NCBI GenBank assembly: GCA_944327625.1
Contig: CALVHL010000016.1
Span: forward strand, 1 to 40,199
Reading direction: 5' to 3'
Length of the DNA: 40,199 nt
Origin: an uncultured Clostridia bacterium
GTDB lineage: Bacteria; Bacillota; Clostridia; Christensenellales; Borkfalkiaceae
Both the position numbers and the translations under genes were made by a program. This document shows positions 32,566-40,091 of this stretch, in pieces. The notes under the pieces were generated by a model, which did not search any database, was not told the DNA's origin, and saw nothing but the letters and a program-made list of their open reading frames with translations. The first letter of the stretch is position 1, and every line of letters begins with the position of its first letter.

Positions 32566-33327
32566 ATGGGGAAAACAGTTTCGTTTACTAATAAGAAAGG
32601 TGGCGTCGGCAAGACGACGACCGTCATAAATATGGCGGCGTACTGTGCCGATTTCGGCAAGAGAGTGCTCCTTATCGACCTCGACAGTCAGGGCAACGCG
32701 ACGACCGGTCTGGGCTTTTCCAAAAGTGCCCTCAAAAAATCGGTTTACAGCGTGCTCATAGAGGACGAGAAGGCTTCGCAGAATATTCTGCCTACCCAGG
32801 TACCGATGCTCGACATTATGCCCGCCAACGTCGATCTGACGGGTGCGGAAGTCGACATCGTCTACAAGCGGAACAGGGAGCAGATTTTGAAAAATGCCCT
32901 CGCCGAAGTCAAGGACAACTATGACTACATATTTATCGATTGTCCGCCCTCGCTCGGGCTGCTGACCGTCAATGCGTGGGTGGCGTCCGACAGCGTGATT
33001 ATCCCCTTGCAGAGCGAATATTACGCTATGGAGGGCGTGAGTCAGCTGATGAACACCATTTCGCTCGTCAAGCAGCACCTCAACCCCAAACTGCTCATCG
33101 AGGGCGTGGTAATAACCATGTACGACGGCAGGGCGGTGGTCTCCCGCCAGATAGCCGCGGAAATAAAGAAATTCTTTAAGAGCAAGCTGTACGAAATAAT
33201 CATTCCCCGCAACGTCAGGCTGTCGGAGGCACCCAGCCACGGCAAGCCGATACTCTACTACGATCCGAAGTGCGTGGGTGCGAGGGCGTACAAGGCATTG
33301 ACCGAGGAATTTTTGTCCAAGCAGTGA
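32566..33327 (+). CDS. soj: chromosome-partitioning ATPase ParA/Soj
   Basis: Soj is a Walker-type ATPase that binds DNA non-specifically as a dimer, moves ParB-parS complexes and, in Bacillus, modulates DnaA. The 253-residue protein starts MGKTVSFTNKKGGVGKTTT, with the deviant Walker A KGGVGKTT (11-18) and its signature lysine. LLIDLDSQGNATTGLG and YIFIDCPPSLG complete the nucleotide site. It lacks the N-terminal DNA-binding extension of plasmid type Ia ParA, so it is the chromosomal form. GGAGAG precedes the ATG, and parB follows after 46 nt. Confidence 0.96.
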   Translation: MGKTVSFTNKKGGVGKTTTVINMAAYCADFGKRVLLIDLDSQGNATTGLGFSKSALKKSVYSVLIEDEKASQNILPTQVPMLDIMPANVDLTGAEVDIVYKRNREQILKNALAEVKDNYDYIFIDCPPSLGLLTVNAWVASDSVIIPLQSEYYAMEGVSQLMNTISLVKQHLNPKLLIEGVVITMYDGRAVVSRQIAAEIKKFFKSKLYEIIIPRNVRLSEAPSHGKPILYYDPKCVGARAYKALTEEFLSKQ

Positions 33328-33373
33328 CAGCAAATACATATATAAATCACCGACTGAAAAGGGGGATACATAG

Positions 33374-34297
33374 ATGGCAAAGAAAGAGGAGAGAGGACTT
33401 GGCAAATCGTTCGAGCAGCTGATGGAGGACACGGGAAGTGCGTTCAGCAGAGCTTACGAGACGAGGGATATGTTCGGCTATACCGAGGAGGAGAAGAAGA
33501 ACGCGGAGGAGATGTCGATCGACCTCATCTATCCCAATCCCGACCAGCCCAGAAAGAACTTTGACGAGCAGGCGTTAAGAGAGCTTGCCGATTCCATCAA
33601 AAAGCACGGCATAATCATGCCGATAGTCGTCAACGACGACAAGGCGGGCAAGTACATGATTATCGCGGGCGAACGCCGTTACAGGGCGGCTAAGCTTGCT
33701 GGCATCAAGACAATGCCCGTGGTCATTCGCAACTATTCCAAGCGGGAGATCAAGGAAATCTCGCTCATCGAGAACCTGCAGAGGGAGGACTTAAACCCCA
33801 TAGAAGCGGCGGCGGCAATGAAGCAGCTCATGGTCGAATACAAGCTCACCCAGGACGAGCTCGCCGAGAGAATAGGCAAGTCCCGCCCGGCAATCGCCAA
33901 CACGCTCAGGCTTCTGTCGCTCACGCCCGAGGTAATGCAGCTGGTCGCCGAGAGCAAGCTGTCGGCAGGCCACGCGAGGACGCTCGTTCCGCTTGCGGCA
34001 GAGGATCAAATAAGCTTTGCGTCGGACGCCGTAAAGAGCGGAATGTCGGTGCGCGAGCTTGAAAAGAAGGTCAGGACGTACACCGTTTCGCCCGAACTTT
34101 TGGAGGAAAAGAAGAAGAAAAAGCGTGCCCTCGCCTCGATCGAGCTCAAAAACCTCGTCGAGCGTATGCGGTTTGCCTTCCGCACAAAGGTCAGCCTCAT
34201 CGGCAACGACCAGAAGGGCAGAATTTATATCGATTATTATTCGCGTGACGACCTCGACAGAATTTCGGAGATACTCGACATAATCGACAAGCAGTAA
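33374..34297 (+). CDS. spo0J: chromosome-partitioning protein ParB/Spo0J
   Basis: ParB binds parS, spreads as a CTP-dependent clamp and organises the origin. The 307-residue protein has an N-terminal Soj-interacting segment (EERGLGKSFEQLMED) and the ParB/Srx nuclease-like CTP-binding domain: NPDQPRKNFDEQALRELADS, then GERRYRAAKLAG and ENLQREDLNPIEAA. The parS-recognising helix-turn-helix follows (LTQDELAERIGKSRPAIANT), and then a C-terminal dimerisation part. Three parS-like sites lie to the left. The gene ends in a clear terminator. The N-terminal region is about 50 residues before the CTP domain, slightly longer than usual. Confidence 0.96.
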   Translation: MAKKEERGLGKSFEQLMEDTGSAFSRAYETRDMFGYTEEEKKNAEEMSIDLIYPNPDQPRKNFDEQALRELADSIKKHGIIMPIVVNDDKAGKYMIIAGERRYRAAKLAGIKTMPVVIRNYSKREIKEISLIENLQREDLNPIEAAAAMKQLMVEYKLTQDELAERIGKSRPAIANTLRLLSLTPEVMQLVAESKLSAGHARTLVPLAAEDQISFASDAVKSGMSVRELEKKVRTYTVSPELLEEKKKKKRALASIELKNLVERMRFAFRTKVSLIGNDQKGRIYIDYYSRDDLDRISEILDIIDKQ

Positions 34298-34311
34298 AAA
34301 CGGCTTAATCG

Positions 34312-34334
34312 GCCCGCCAGACGGCGGGCTTTTT
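34312..34334 (+). terminator. terminator of soj-spo0J
   Basis: GCCCGCC (34312-34318) pairs with GGCGGGC (34323-34329) across AGAC, followed by TTTTTC, 15 nt after the stop. Confidence 0.88.
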
Positions 34335-34728
34335 CTTTGCCTTAAATGGGGCGGTGTTGGGTGCGGTAAGACGGCTAAGCCGCAAGAACCGAGCCGTTGC
34401 GACGGATTATCGACAAGGGCGAGCGTTTTTGGTTGAATAGTGGCGGCGGAAGCAATTGCCGCCGCGTGAGGCTCTATATGTGATTTGGGGGCTTGTTGAA
34501 GGGCGATAGCGGAAAAAGGTAAAGGGTGGCGACAGGGCGGAATGTGGGGCGAAATTAAGGCATTTTCGGCGGCGCGGACGGCGAAAAGATTATTGTCAGC
34601 AGCCGCGCGGCAAAATCGGGCTTGCGTCGGCTAAGTCAAAAGATTTCAACAGTGAAGTGCAATATTGTGTGCATAAAGCTTGAAAAGCACTACGTTTTCG
34701 CCGTGTATGCACATAAAATATCGGCAAG

Positions 34729-34782
34729 TTATCAACATATTGTTGATAACAGTATGTCGATAACTTTTTAAAAAGTGCATAA
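34729..34782. other. DnaA-box-like cluster right of parB
   Basis: TTATCAACA (34729-34737) faces TGTTGATAA (34741-34749), forming a perfect palindrome with arms GTTATCAACA and TGTTGATAAC. TTATCGACA (34763-34755, minus) and TTATGCACT (34782-34774, minus) follow. The same four 9-mer types occur upstream of dnaN or in the 27-30 kb region. Confidence 0.55.
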
Positions 34783-34870
34783 CCGAGAGGTAAAAAATGG
34801 TAAAATGCCGCTCAAAAGAGTGGTAAAAAGTGATGAGACAGCCGCCCGAATTGTGAGGTAAAAAGCGGGG

Positions 34871-34908
34871 AGACAGCCGCCCGACCGCAAGCGGTCGGGC
34901 GGCTGTCT
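34871..34908. repeat. perfect 18-bp hairpin with a 2-nt loop
   Basis: AGACAGCCGCCCGACCGC (34871-34888), AA, then its exact reverse complement (34891-34908). No U-run follows on either strand; it is palindromic enough to extrude as a DNA cruciform or to act as a transcription barrier. Confidence 0.8.
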
Positions 34909-35410
34909 CTGTCTTTAAAGCGATGCCTTCGGCAATTCTATTGCGGCAAAATTTTTTAGCTTTCGCCGCATTATACTTTGTCGTTACGAGGTGTGATTTT
35001 TAATTCAGACCAAGTCCGTCTGGCTTGAATTGAGCGGCGGCAGAGGAAAGCAATGAGGTCAAGAGGGAAGCGGGAGAAGTGGCGGCTTGCCGTAGTAGAA
35101 GCGGCGGGCGAGTTTTGCGGCAGGGCAGGACAGAGGAGTGGGAGCGAGAGTTTGAGTGACAAGGCGGCAGAGTGGAAGCTGTGAGGGCAAGGGGGAAGTG
35201 GGGGAGGAGTTAGAGAGCTGTGGGGCAAAATTATAGACGGGCAAAAATTTTTCTTTGGGAAAAGTCGAGATGAACCAAGTGGGGCGGGAGGGCGTCGGAG
35301 AGGGAGAAAAAGTCGACGAGAGGCAAAATGTTATAAAAATGTTAGCTTTTTTGTGAAAATGAAAAAAGGCTTAGCGCGTATCGCTGGAAATGATTTTAAA
35401 AAATCAAAAA

Positions 35411-35465
35411 ATCGGGCAAAAAAATGGGCAAAAAAATGCCCTTTGAGGGTATTTTTTTGCCCGAT
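35411..35465. repeat. 14-bp inverted repeat enclosing a second GGGC-A7 segment
   Basis: ATCGGGCAAAAAAA (35411-35424) is complementary to TTTTTTTGCCCGAT (35452-35465). The loop repeats GGGCAAAAAAA and GCCC, so two alternative pairings exist. Confidence 0.65.
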
Positions 35466-35747
35466 ACCGCCTCCTGAAAGTTACGGCATAAATTTTAACC
35501 GAAAAATTTTCGCCGACTAAAATTTCTTATAAGTCCGACAAGTCAGCCGTTGGGGGGGGATTTCCGCGTGTCTCTGTCCGCTGAAAATTTTTTTACGGCG
35601 GCAATTGCGAGACGGCCGTCAGGAGCATTTAAAGCCAAGCTCTCAATTCCTGTCGGCGAATTTCTCCCGCTTTAAATTTTTTAGCTTTATTGCCGCCTTA
35701 CTTTCGTCGGCGGCAGCAATACAGCAACGACGGCAAGTGGCGGAAGT

Positions 35748-35965
35748 GGTAAGCTGTGGGGTGATAATAGTGTTGGTGGTGAGTTGGCGTAATCGTAATC
35801 AGGCGGCAATCGGAGGGAATGGTAAGCTGTGGGTGAATAAGGGAATAGGCGGTAAGTGGTGTAATCGTAATTAGGCGGCAAGCGGCAGGAGCGGTAAGCC
35901 GTGAGGTGATAATGGTGTTGGTGGTGAGCGGCGTTATCGTAATCTGGCGGGCGGGGTGTGGAAGC
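35748..35965. repeat. three tandem units of 72-73 bp
   Basis: GGTAAGCYGTGRGGTGA starts units near 35748, 35821 and 35893. Each holds GGTGAG-like and GTAATCGTAATYWGGCGG-type segments. Units abut and are imperfect. Confidence 0.7.
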
Positions 35966-36034
35966 AGTTGAGTGCGAGAGGGAAAGTGGGGTGAGTAGAA
36001 CGGCTAAGGAGTTTCCGAGGGCGTAAAGAAAAAT

Positions 36035-36072
36035 AGCACAGCAGGCGGCGATAAATCGCCGCCTGCTGTGCT
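36035..36072 (-). terminator. 17-bp hairpin, possible terminator of the spoIIR-sleB-ypeB unit
   Basis: AGCACAGCAGGCGGCGA (36035-36051), TAAA, then its exact complement (36056-36072). On the minus strand TATTTTTCTTTA follows, a usable U-run. It lies about 630 nt past the ypeB stop, so it may serve another transcript. Confidence 0.5.
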
Positions 36073-36154
36073 TGAACTGCCTGCCGCTTGTTCAGTCGAC
36101 TGAACAAAACAGCGCCGTAGCCGCCGATTATTTGATTTTGACTTATGCAATGAC

Positions 36155-36199
36155 AGAGCCGCCGCGCTCCGCGCGGCGGCTCTTAGCCGTATTTTTTAT
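36155..36199 (+). terminator. 13-bp hairpin followed by T-rich DNA
   Basis: AGAGCCGCCGCGC (36155-36167), TCC, GCGCGGCGGCTCT (36171-36183), then TAGCCGTATTTTTTATTT. It is terminator-like on the plus strand, though no plus-strand gene lies in front of it. Confidence 0.5.
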
Positions 36200-36698
36200 T
36201 TCTCTATTTCGCTCGTTCCCGTTAATTTGCCCGTTCTGAAAATTTATCGCCCTTGCGCACCCGTTATATTACACTCCGCCGTTTAACTCGCTTGCATTGG
36301 CGGAAGCCTTTAAACTCTCCCCGCGCAAGCCGCTTCTGTCAGCGGCAATCGCTCTGCGCACAGCCGAAGTGCTTACTTTTTGCCTTGCCCGCCTCTTAAT
36401 GCTTTTGCCGTCTGCTCGGTGCGGTAATTCCGCGCGTTGCGGGAGGGGGAGCGGGGCAGCGGCATTATTCTGCCGAGGGGTGCAAGTTGGTGAGAGCAGG
36501 TGCGCAAGTCAGAGGGTTTGCCTCGTAGAACACGCACAGAGCGGCGGGTTAACCGCGGGAAATACTCGCCAAGCGGCTGGTTAATCCGCGCAAAATGCGG
36601 TCAATATGCAAGCCGATTAAGGCAATTCGCGGTACAGCTTAGCGCAGTTTGCGGTCAGACGCAAGACGGGCGATAAAAGTTGCGAAAGGGGCGGACAA

Positions 36699-38426
36699 TT
36701 ACATCAGGGCTTTGCCCTGCGCCGTGCCGATTACGGTCAGAACCTCGACTTCCTCGCCTGTCACTGCGTCGACGTAGACATAGTACTCGTTATCGCCGAG
36801 AGTGCCGAAAAATTCGTAGCAGAGCACTTCCTCGCCGTCGAGAGGGATGAGGGCAAGCCGCTCGCCCTCGACGGTCATATCGCCGCTCAGTCCCTCTCGG
36901 GCGCGGGATACGCCTATTGCCGCACCCGTCAGCTGCCTTTCGCCGTGATTGAGCACGTAGTTGAGCGCTTCAATGCCCGTCACTACCCCGCGCTCCTCGC
37001 AGACCTTGACCTTGACGAGGTCGGGATAGATTATCGCGCCGCAATCCACGGGCGCAAAATTGAGGTTGCAGGTCGAGCCGTTTTCGCTCGTCCAGACGGC
37101 GACAAGCCCCTCATAGCCGATACTTTCGAGGAAATCCTGCGCTATCATAATGCACCTGTCGGTGTCGAAGTTGTGCGCCGAACACTCCTTATAGCTGTCG
37201 AACATTATCACCTTTCCGCCGAGCTTGCTTATCTGCGCCAGCATTTCGCCGTCGGGCGTTGCAAGGCAGACGTTATACGCCGTCAGCGCGCTTCCGACCG
37301 CCTCGCCCGTGCAGTGCGCCTCGGTGGGATTATAGTCGGCAAAATAGCGCATGGCGAGTTCTTCCGCCGTCTGCGGAGTTATCTCCTCCAACCCCTCGAG
37401 CGCGCGGGGATTTGTTTTCTTTACGCTGTCGGCGAACGGCCCGTCCTGAATACTCTTTGGCGTTTCAAAGGTATTATTTTCGAGTGTCGTGAAGCTGTCG
37501 CCGAGCACTCCGTCCTTATTTCTGAGCGCGTCGAGCATATCGTTCATGTCTGAGTTGCTGACGAGCTCGTTGAGCATTGTCTTGATTTCGCGGTTGGTCT
37601 CGTACATATATGCGAGGGTGGCAACCTGCGAGGGGGAGAGCTCGCCGCCGCGGGCGATGTCGTAAATCATTCCCTTTGCGCTGTCGCTCATCTTATTGAG
37701 GAAGGACGCAAGCTGCCTCGTCGACTGCATCTGCACGGGCATTCGTTCGAGCACGGTTTCCGCCGTCTCGCTCTCGGCGACTATTTCTGTAAGCGTCCGC
37801 ACTCTGTCGCCGTCGGAAGTGGTGGCGCGCACCCGCGTCAGGTCTGCGTCGAGGTTGTCGATTATCGAGTTGAGCTCGTACAGCGACTGGGTGGAATAGC
37901 CCGCCATATTCATCTGCATATTGTCCATGGTCATCCAGCCGAACGTGACTATCGTCGCAAGCGCAAGCGAAGTTACGCCCAACGATATGACCGCCGCCAG
38001 CCAGCCGCCTATGCCCGGCGCGTGGCGCTTGTCCTCGCGCTCGGCGCGCTTCTGCGCCCTTACTTTGAGGTCGTGCTCGCGCTTTGCCTTTTTTTCTGCA
38101 AGTTTCGCATCGCGCTCGGCTTTCTTTTCGGCCAGCCGCGCCTTTCTGACCTCTGCGGCGCGTTCTCTCTTTTCCCTGCGCTGTCTTGCGCGGAGTTCCG
38201 CGCTCCTGCGCCTGTGTTCGAGCCAATTTTCAAACCTGCCGCCCTTTTGCTCGCTCTTAGCCGACTGCGCCTTTTCCGCGCTCGGCTTTTTGGCGGGGGA
38301 GGAGCACTTTCCGCCCTTATTCGCGCCCTTGCACCCGCCCGAGCACTTTTTCTTGCCGTTATTCTTTTCGGCGGCGAGTTTTTCAACCTTTTCCGCGCCG
38401 CTCGACATATTCTGCTTATCTGCCAT
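36699..38426 (-). CDS. ypeB: germination protein YpeB with a long charged N-terminal extension
   Basis: YpeB partners SleB, the lytic transglycosylase that degrades spore cortex; each stabilises the other in the inner spore membrane. The 575-residue protein has the YpeB core after a membrane helix (about 142-164): MAGYSTQSLYELNSIIDNLD, LSPSQVATLAYMY and C-terminal PepSY-type repeats ending in YYVYVDAVTGEEVEVL. Before the helix are about 138 extra residues: a Cys-containing start (Cys28, Cys32, Cys41 in KKCSGGCKG...GGKC), then a Lys/Arg/Glu/Ala-rich predicted coiled coil. Ordinary YpeB is about 450 residues with almost no N-terminal extension. The start has GGAGGTG, and the gene follows sleB by 10 nt. 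Confidence 0.92.
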   Translation of the reverse strand: MADKQNMSSGAEKVEKLAAEKNNGKKKCSGGCKGANKGGKCSSPAKKPSAEKAQSAKSEQKGGRFENWLEHRRRSAELRARQRREKRERAAEVRKARLAEKKAERDAKLAEKKAKREHDLKVRAQKRAEREDKRHAPGIGGWLAAVISLGVTSLALATIVTFGWMTMDNMQMNMAGYSTQSLYELNSIIDNLDADLTRVRATTSDGDRVRTLTEIVAESETAETVLERMPVQMQSTRQLASFLNKMSDSAKGMIYDIARGGELSPSQVATLAYMYETNREIKTMLNELVSNSDMNDMLDALRNKDGVLGDSFTTLENNTFETPKSIQDGPFADSVKKTNPRALEGLEEITPQTAEELAMRYFADYNPTEAHCTGEAVGSALTAYNVCLATPDGEMLAQISKLGGKVIMFDSYKECSAHNFDTDRCIMIAQDFLESIGYEGLVAVWTSENGSTCNLNFAPVDCGAIIYPDLVKVKVCEERGVVTGIEALNYVLNHGERQLTGAAIGVSRAREGLSGDMTVEGERLALIPLDGEEVLCYEFFGTLGDNEYYVYVDAVTGEEVEVLTVIGTAQGKALM

Positions 38427-38436
38427 TTTTCACCTC

Positions 38437-39168
38437 CTACATAGCAAAGACGTGCTTACCTATCGTGGTAACCGTCGGTCTTGAAAATATCCAGGAGCTG
38501 GTTGCGACGGCGGGGTTATAATAGTAGAGGCACCCGTAGGTCGGATCCCAGCCGTTGATTGCGTCGCTCGCCGCGTTCATCGCCGTCTGGTTGGGCTCTA
38601 AGTTGATCTGCCCGTCGGACACGCAGGTGAACGCGCCCTTCTGGTAGATTACGCCCGAAATGGTGTTGGGGAAAGCCGAGGAGGCAACTCGGTTCAATAT
38701 GACCGCGCCGACTGCCACCTGCCCCGTATAGCTCTCGCCCCGCGCCTCGGCGTAGATACACTTGGCGAGAAGATAGAGGTCAGAGCTCGTGTAGGACGAA
38801 TTATAGTCCTTGCCGCCCGAAAGTACGTTGGCGCTCGCGTTCATGCCCAGCGCCTCGTAGGTCGCCTTGCCGACTATTCCGTCGGCGGTAAGTCCGTTTT
38901 TGCGCTGGAAATATTTTACTGCCTCCGTAGTTTTAGCGCCGAAAATGCCGTCGACGCTGCCGGAGTAGTAACCCCAATTTTTAAGTCTGCGCTGGACTTC
39001 CTTGACCTCGCCGCCGCTCGAACCTTGCCTGAGAACGGCGACCTGCATGCAGGGATAGGAGGCAACGTCCGCCCGCCCGTCGTATAACGGAGCGGCTGAA
39101 AACATTGCGCCCAGCCCTGCCACGGCGACTGTCGCGACGGCTATGCCCGTAATAAGTGCTTTTTTCAT
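38437..39168 (-). CDS. sleB: spore cortex-lytic enzyme SleB
   Basis: SleB cleaves muramic-delta-lactam-containing cortex peptidoglycan at germination. The 243-residue protein has a signal-peptide-like N-terminus (KKALITGIAVATVAVAGLGA). A peptidoglycan-binding domain follows (LRQGSSGGEVKEVQRRLKNWGYY, then YFQRKNGLTADGIVGKATYEALG; each run split by the domain turn, residues about 48-105). The hydrolase_2 catalytic domain has CIYAEARGESYTGQVAVG, with the catalytic Glu in the EARGE motif, and ends GKHVF. Two ATGs are adjacent (39171 and 39168); the second is preferred because AAGGAGG would be too close to the first. It pairs with ypeB downstream. Confidence 0.94.
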   Translation of the reverse strand: MKKALITGIAVATVAVAGLGAMFSAAPLYDGRADVASYPCMQVAVLRQGSSGGEVKEVQRRLKNWGYYSGSVDGIFGAKTTEAVKYFQRKNGLTADGIVGKATYEALGMNASANVLSGGKDYNSSYTSSDLYLLAKCIYAEARGESYTGQVAVGAVILNRVASSAFPNTISGVIYQKGAFTCVSDGQINLEPNQTAMNAASDAINGWDPTYGCLYYYNPAVATSSWIFSRPTVTTIGKHVFAM

Positions 39169-39220
39169 CATTCCTCCTTGCCCCGCTTCATTGCCGCAAC
39201 TTGGCGGGGTAAGCGGAAGC

Positions 39221-39754
39221 TCATCTATTAAAAAATTGTGTAATTATGTCGTAGATAATCGAGCGGTATTCCACCGAACAGGGCGCGGCGGTGAAGCAGA
39301 GCGGGGGATAGATTACGCACCACCAGTTATCGCCCTCGCCCGTGCCGAGTTCGACGATGAGCGCGTCATAGACGCCTTCTTCGAGCGTCAGATCCTCATA
39401 GACGCGCGTGGGGAAGTGCTCGGCGCGAACTTCTGCGCGTGCGCCGTAGTCATAGCCGCGCTCTTTTAGCGCATTTTCGGCAACTTCGACAATTTCGGGG
39501 ATCAGCCCCTCGACTACCTCGATAGCGCGCTGTTTGGTCACGCACTCGCCGATATAGGGGGTGATAAATGCGACTATTTCGTCCTTGACCTCGTACTTTA
39601 CCTGTTGGTCGATTGCCGAATTAGAGTTGGCGCGTACGTGAATTCTGAGATAGTCGCTGTCCGCGTCGACGCTCTGCGCCTCAGTTCCGCAGACGAGGAA
39701 TACCGTTGCAATTATTATGATTAAAGCAAAAAAAGTTATGCAAAATTTTTTCAT
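39221..39754 (-). CDS. spoIIR: stage II sporulation protein R
   Basis: SpoIIR is made in the forespore under sigma-F, secreted into the intermembrane space, and triggers SpoIIGA to process pro-sigma-E in the mother cell. The 177-residue protein has an N-terminal signal/anchor helix (FFALIIIIATVFLVCG), the family core DYLRIHVRANSNSAIDQQVK, and GDNWWCVIYPPLC near the C-terminus, which is diagnostic. A sigma-F-like promoter lies about 30-60 nt upstream. sleB follows after about 50 nt on the same strand, so read-through is possible although sleB is normally a late forespore gene. Confidence 0.95.
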   Translation of the reverse strand: MKKFCITFFALIIIIATVFLVCGTEAQSVDADSDYLRIHVRANSNSAIDQQVKYEVKDEIVAFITPYIGECVTKQRAIEVVEGLIPEIVEVAENALKERGYDYGARAEVRAEHFPTRVYEDLTLEEGVYDALIVELGTGEGDNWWCVIYPPLCFTAAPCSVEYRSIIYDIITQFFNR

Positions 39755-39785
39755 ACAGTCCGTCCGATGAAATTTATTACGCCCT

Positions 39786-39815
39786 GTTTATTGCCCGCCG
39801 TGACAGCATTTATAC
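39786..39815 (-). promoter_or_regulatory. sigma-F-like promoter of spoIIR
   Basis: The minus strand has GTATA (39815-39811), 15 nt, GGCAATAAAC (39795-39786). Compared with the known sigma-F pattern (GYATA, 15 nt, GGNRANAHTW) the -10 region deviates at two positions near its 3' end. Expression from sigma-F is what spoIIR requires in Bacillus. Confidence 0.5.
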
Positions 39816-39853
39816 TTAAACTTTCAAAGTTTTTATTCGGGTAAAAATGGGGA

Positions 39854-39897
39854 GGGGCGGGGCGGAGCAGTATGCTCCGCCCCGCCCCAAAATTTTT
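39854..39897 (+). terminator. 16-bp GC-rich hairpin upstream of spoIIR
   Basis: GGGGCGGGGCGGAGCA (39854-39869), GTA, TGCTCCGCCCCGCCCC (39873-39888), then AAAATTTTT. It separates spoIIR from the strong plus-strand promoter at 39903 and could insulate either side. Confidence 0.55.
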
Positions 39898-39902
39898 CGG
39901 TA

Positions 39903-39931
39903 TTGACAAGTGGGAGTATATTCTATATTAT
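39903..39931 (+). promoter_or_regulatory. strong sigma-A promoter reading into repeat copy B
   Basis: TTGACA (39903-39908), 17 nt, TATTAT (39926-39931). The predicted start near 39938 is about 10 nt before the conserved AGTGTCTCG that opens the structured repeat, so copy B should be transcribed from its first base. Confidence 0.75.
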
Positions 39932-39947
39932 ATAGATGGGGAAAGGG

Positions 39948-40091
39948 AGTGTCTCGTAAATTTGCTTTTCTTGCGCGAAAAGCAAATTGTACGATTTTGA
40001 GGGCGTTGCCCTCGTCGCACGATATGTCAATGCCCTCAAATATTAGAAATCGTGCGACTTCACCTACTGAGGTTGCGGTAGCAACAAATTG
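39948..40091 (+). repeat. structured dispersed repeat, copy B (possible noncoding RNA)
   Basis: AGTGTCTCG opens the element. HP1 is TCGTAAATTTGCTTTTC (39954-39970), loop TTGCGC, complement to 39994 with one bulged base. HP2 is GAGGGC-GTT-GCCCTC (39999-40013). HP3 is GTCGCACGAT (40014-40023) / ATCGTGCGAC (40049-40058), with a 25-nt loop holding CTCAAATATTA. The linker TTCACCTACTGAG (40059-40071) leads to HP4, GTTGC-GGTA-GCAAC (40072-40085), and ACAAATTG (40084-40091). It is in the opposite orientation to copies A1/A2. The right-hand limit is uncertain. Confidence 0.8.

Larger units (their letters stand above)
34335..36698. other. 2.4 kb G-rich noncoding region between parB and ypeB
   Basis: I see no gene. 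On the plus strand G clearly exceeds C (34.9-36.0 kb), consistent with leading-strand bias. It contains a DnaA-box-like cluster (34729-34782), three long perfect hairpins, a 72-73 bp tandem repeat (35748-35965) and a direct repeat GAGACAGCCGCCCGA at about 34835 and 34870. Short open frames here are Gly/Arg-rich reading of purine-rich DNA. Confidence 0.65.

Noticed and set aside
32509-33432. Minus-strand open frame opposite parA
   Set aside because: It is covered by parA with its intact Walker motifs; the antisense translation is not protein-like.
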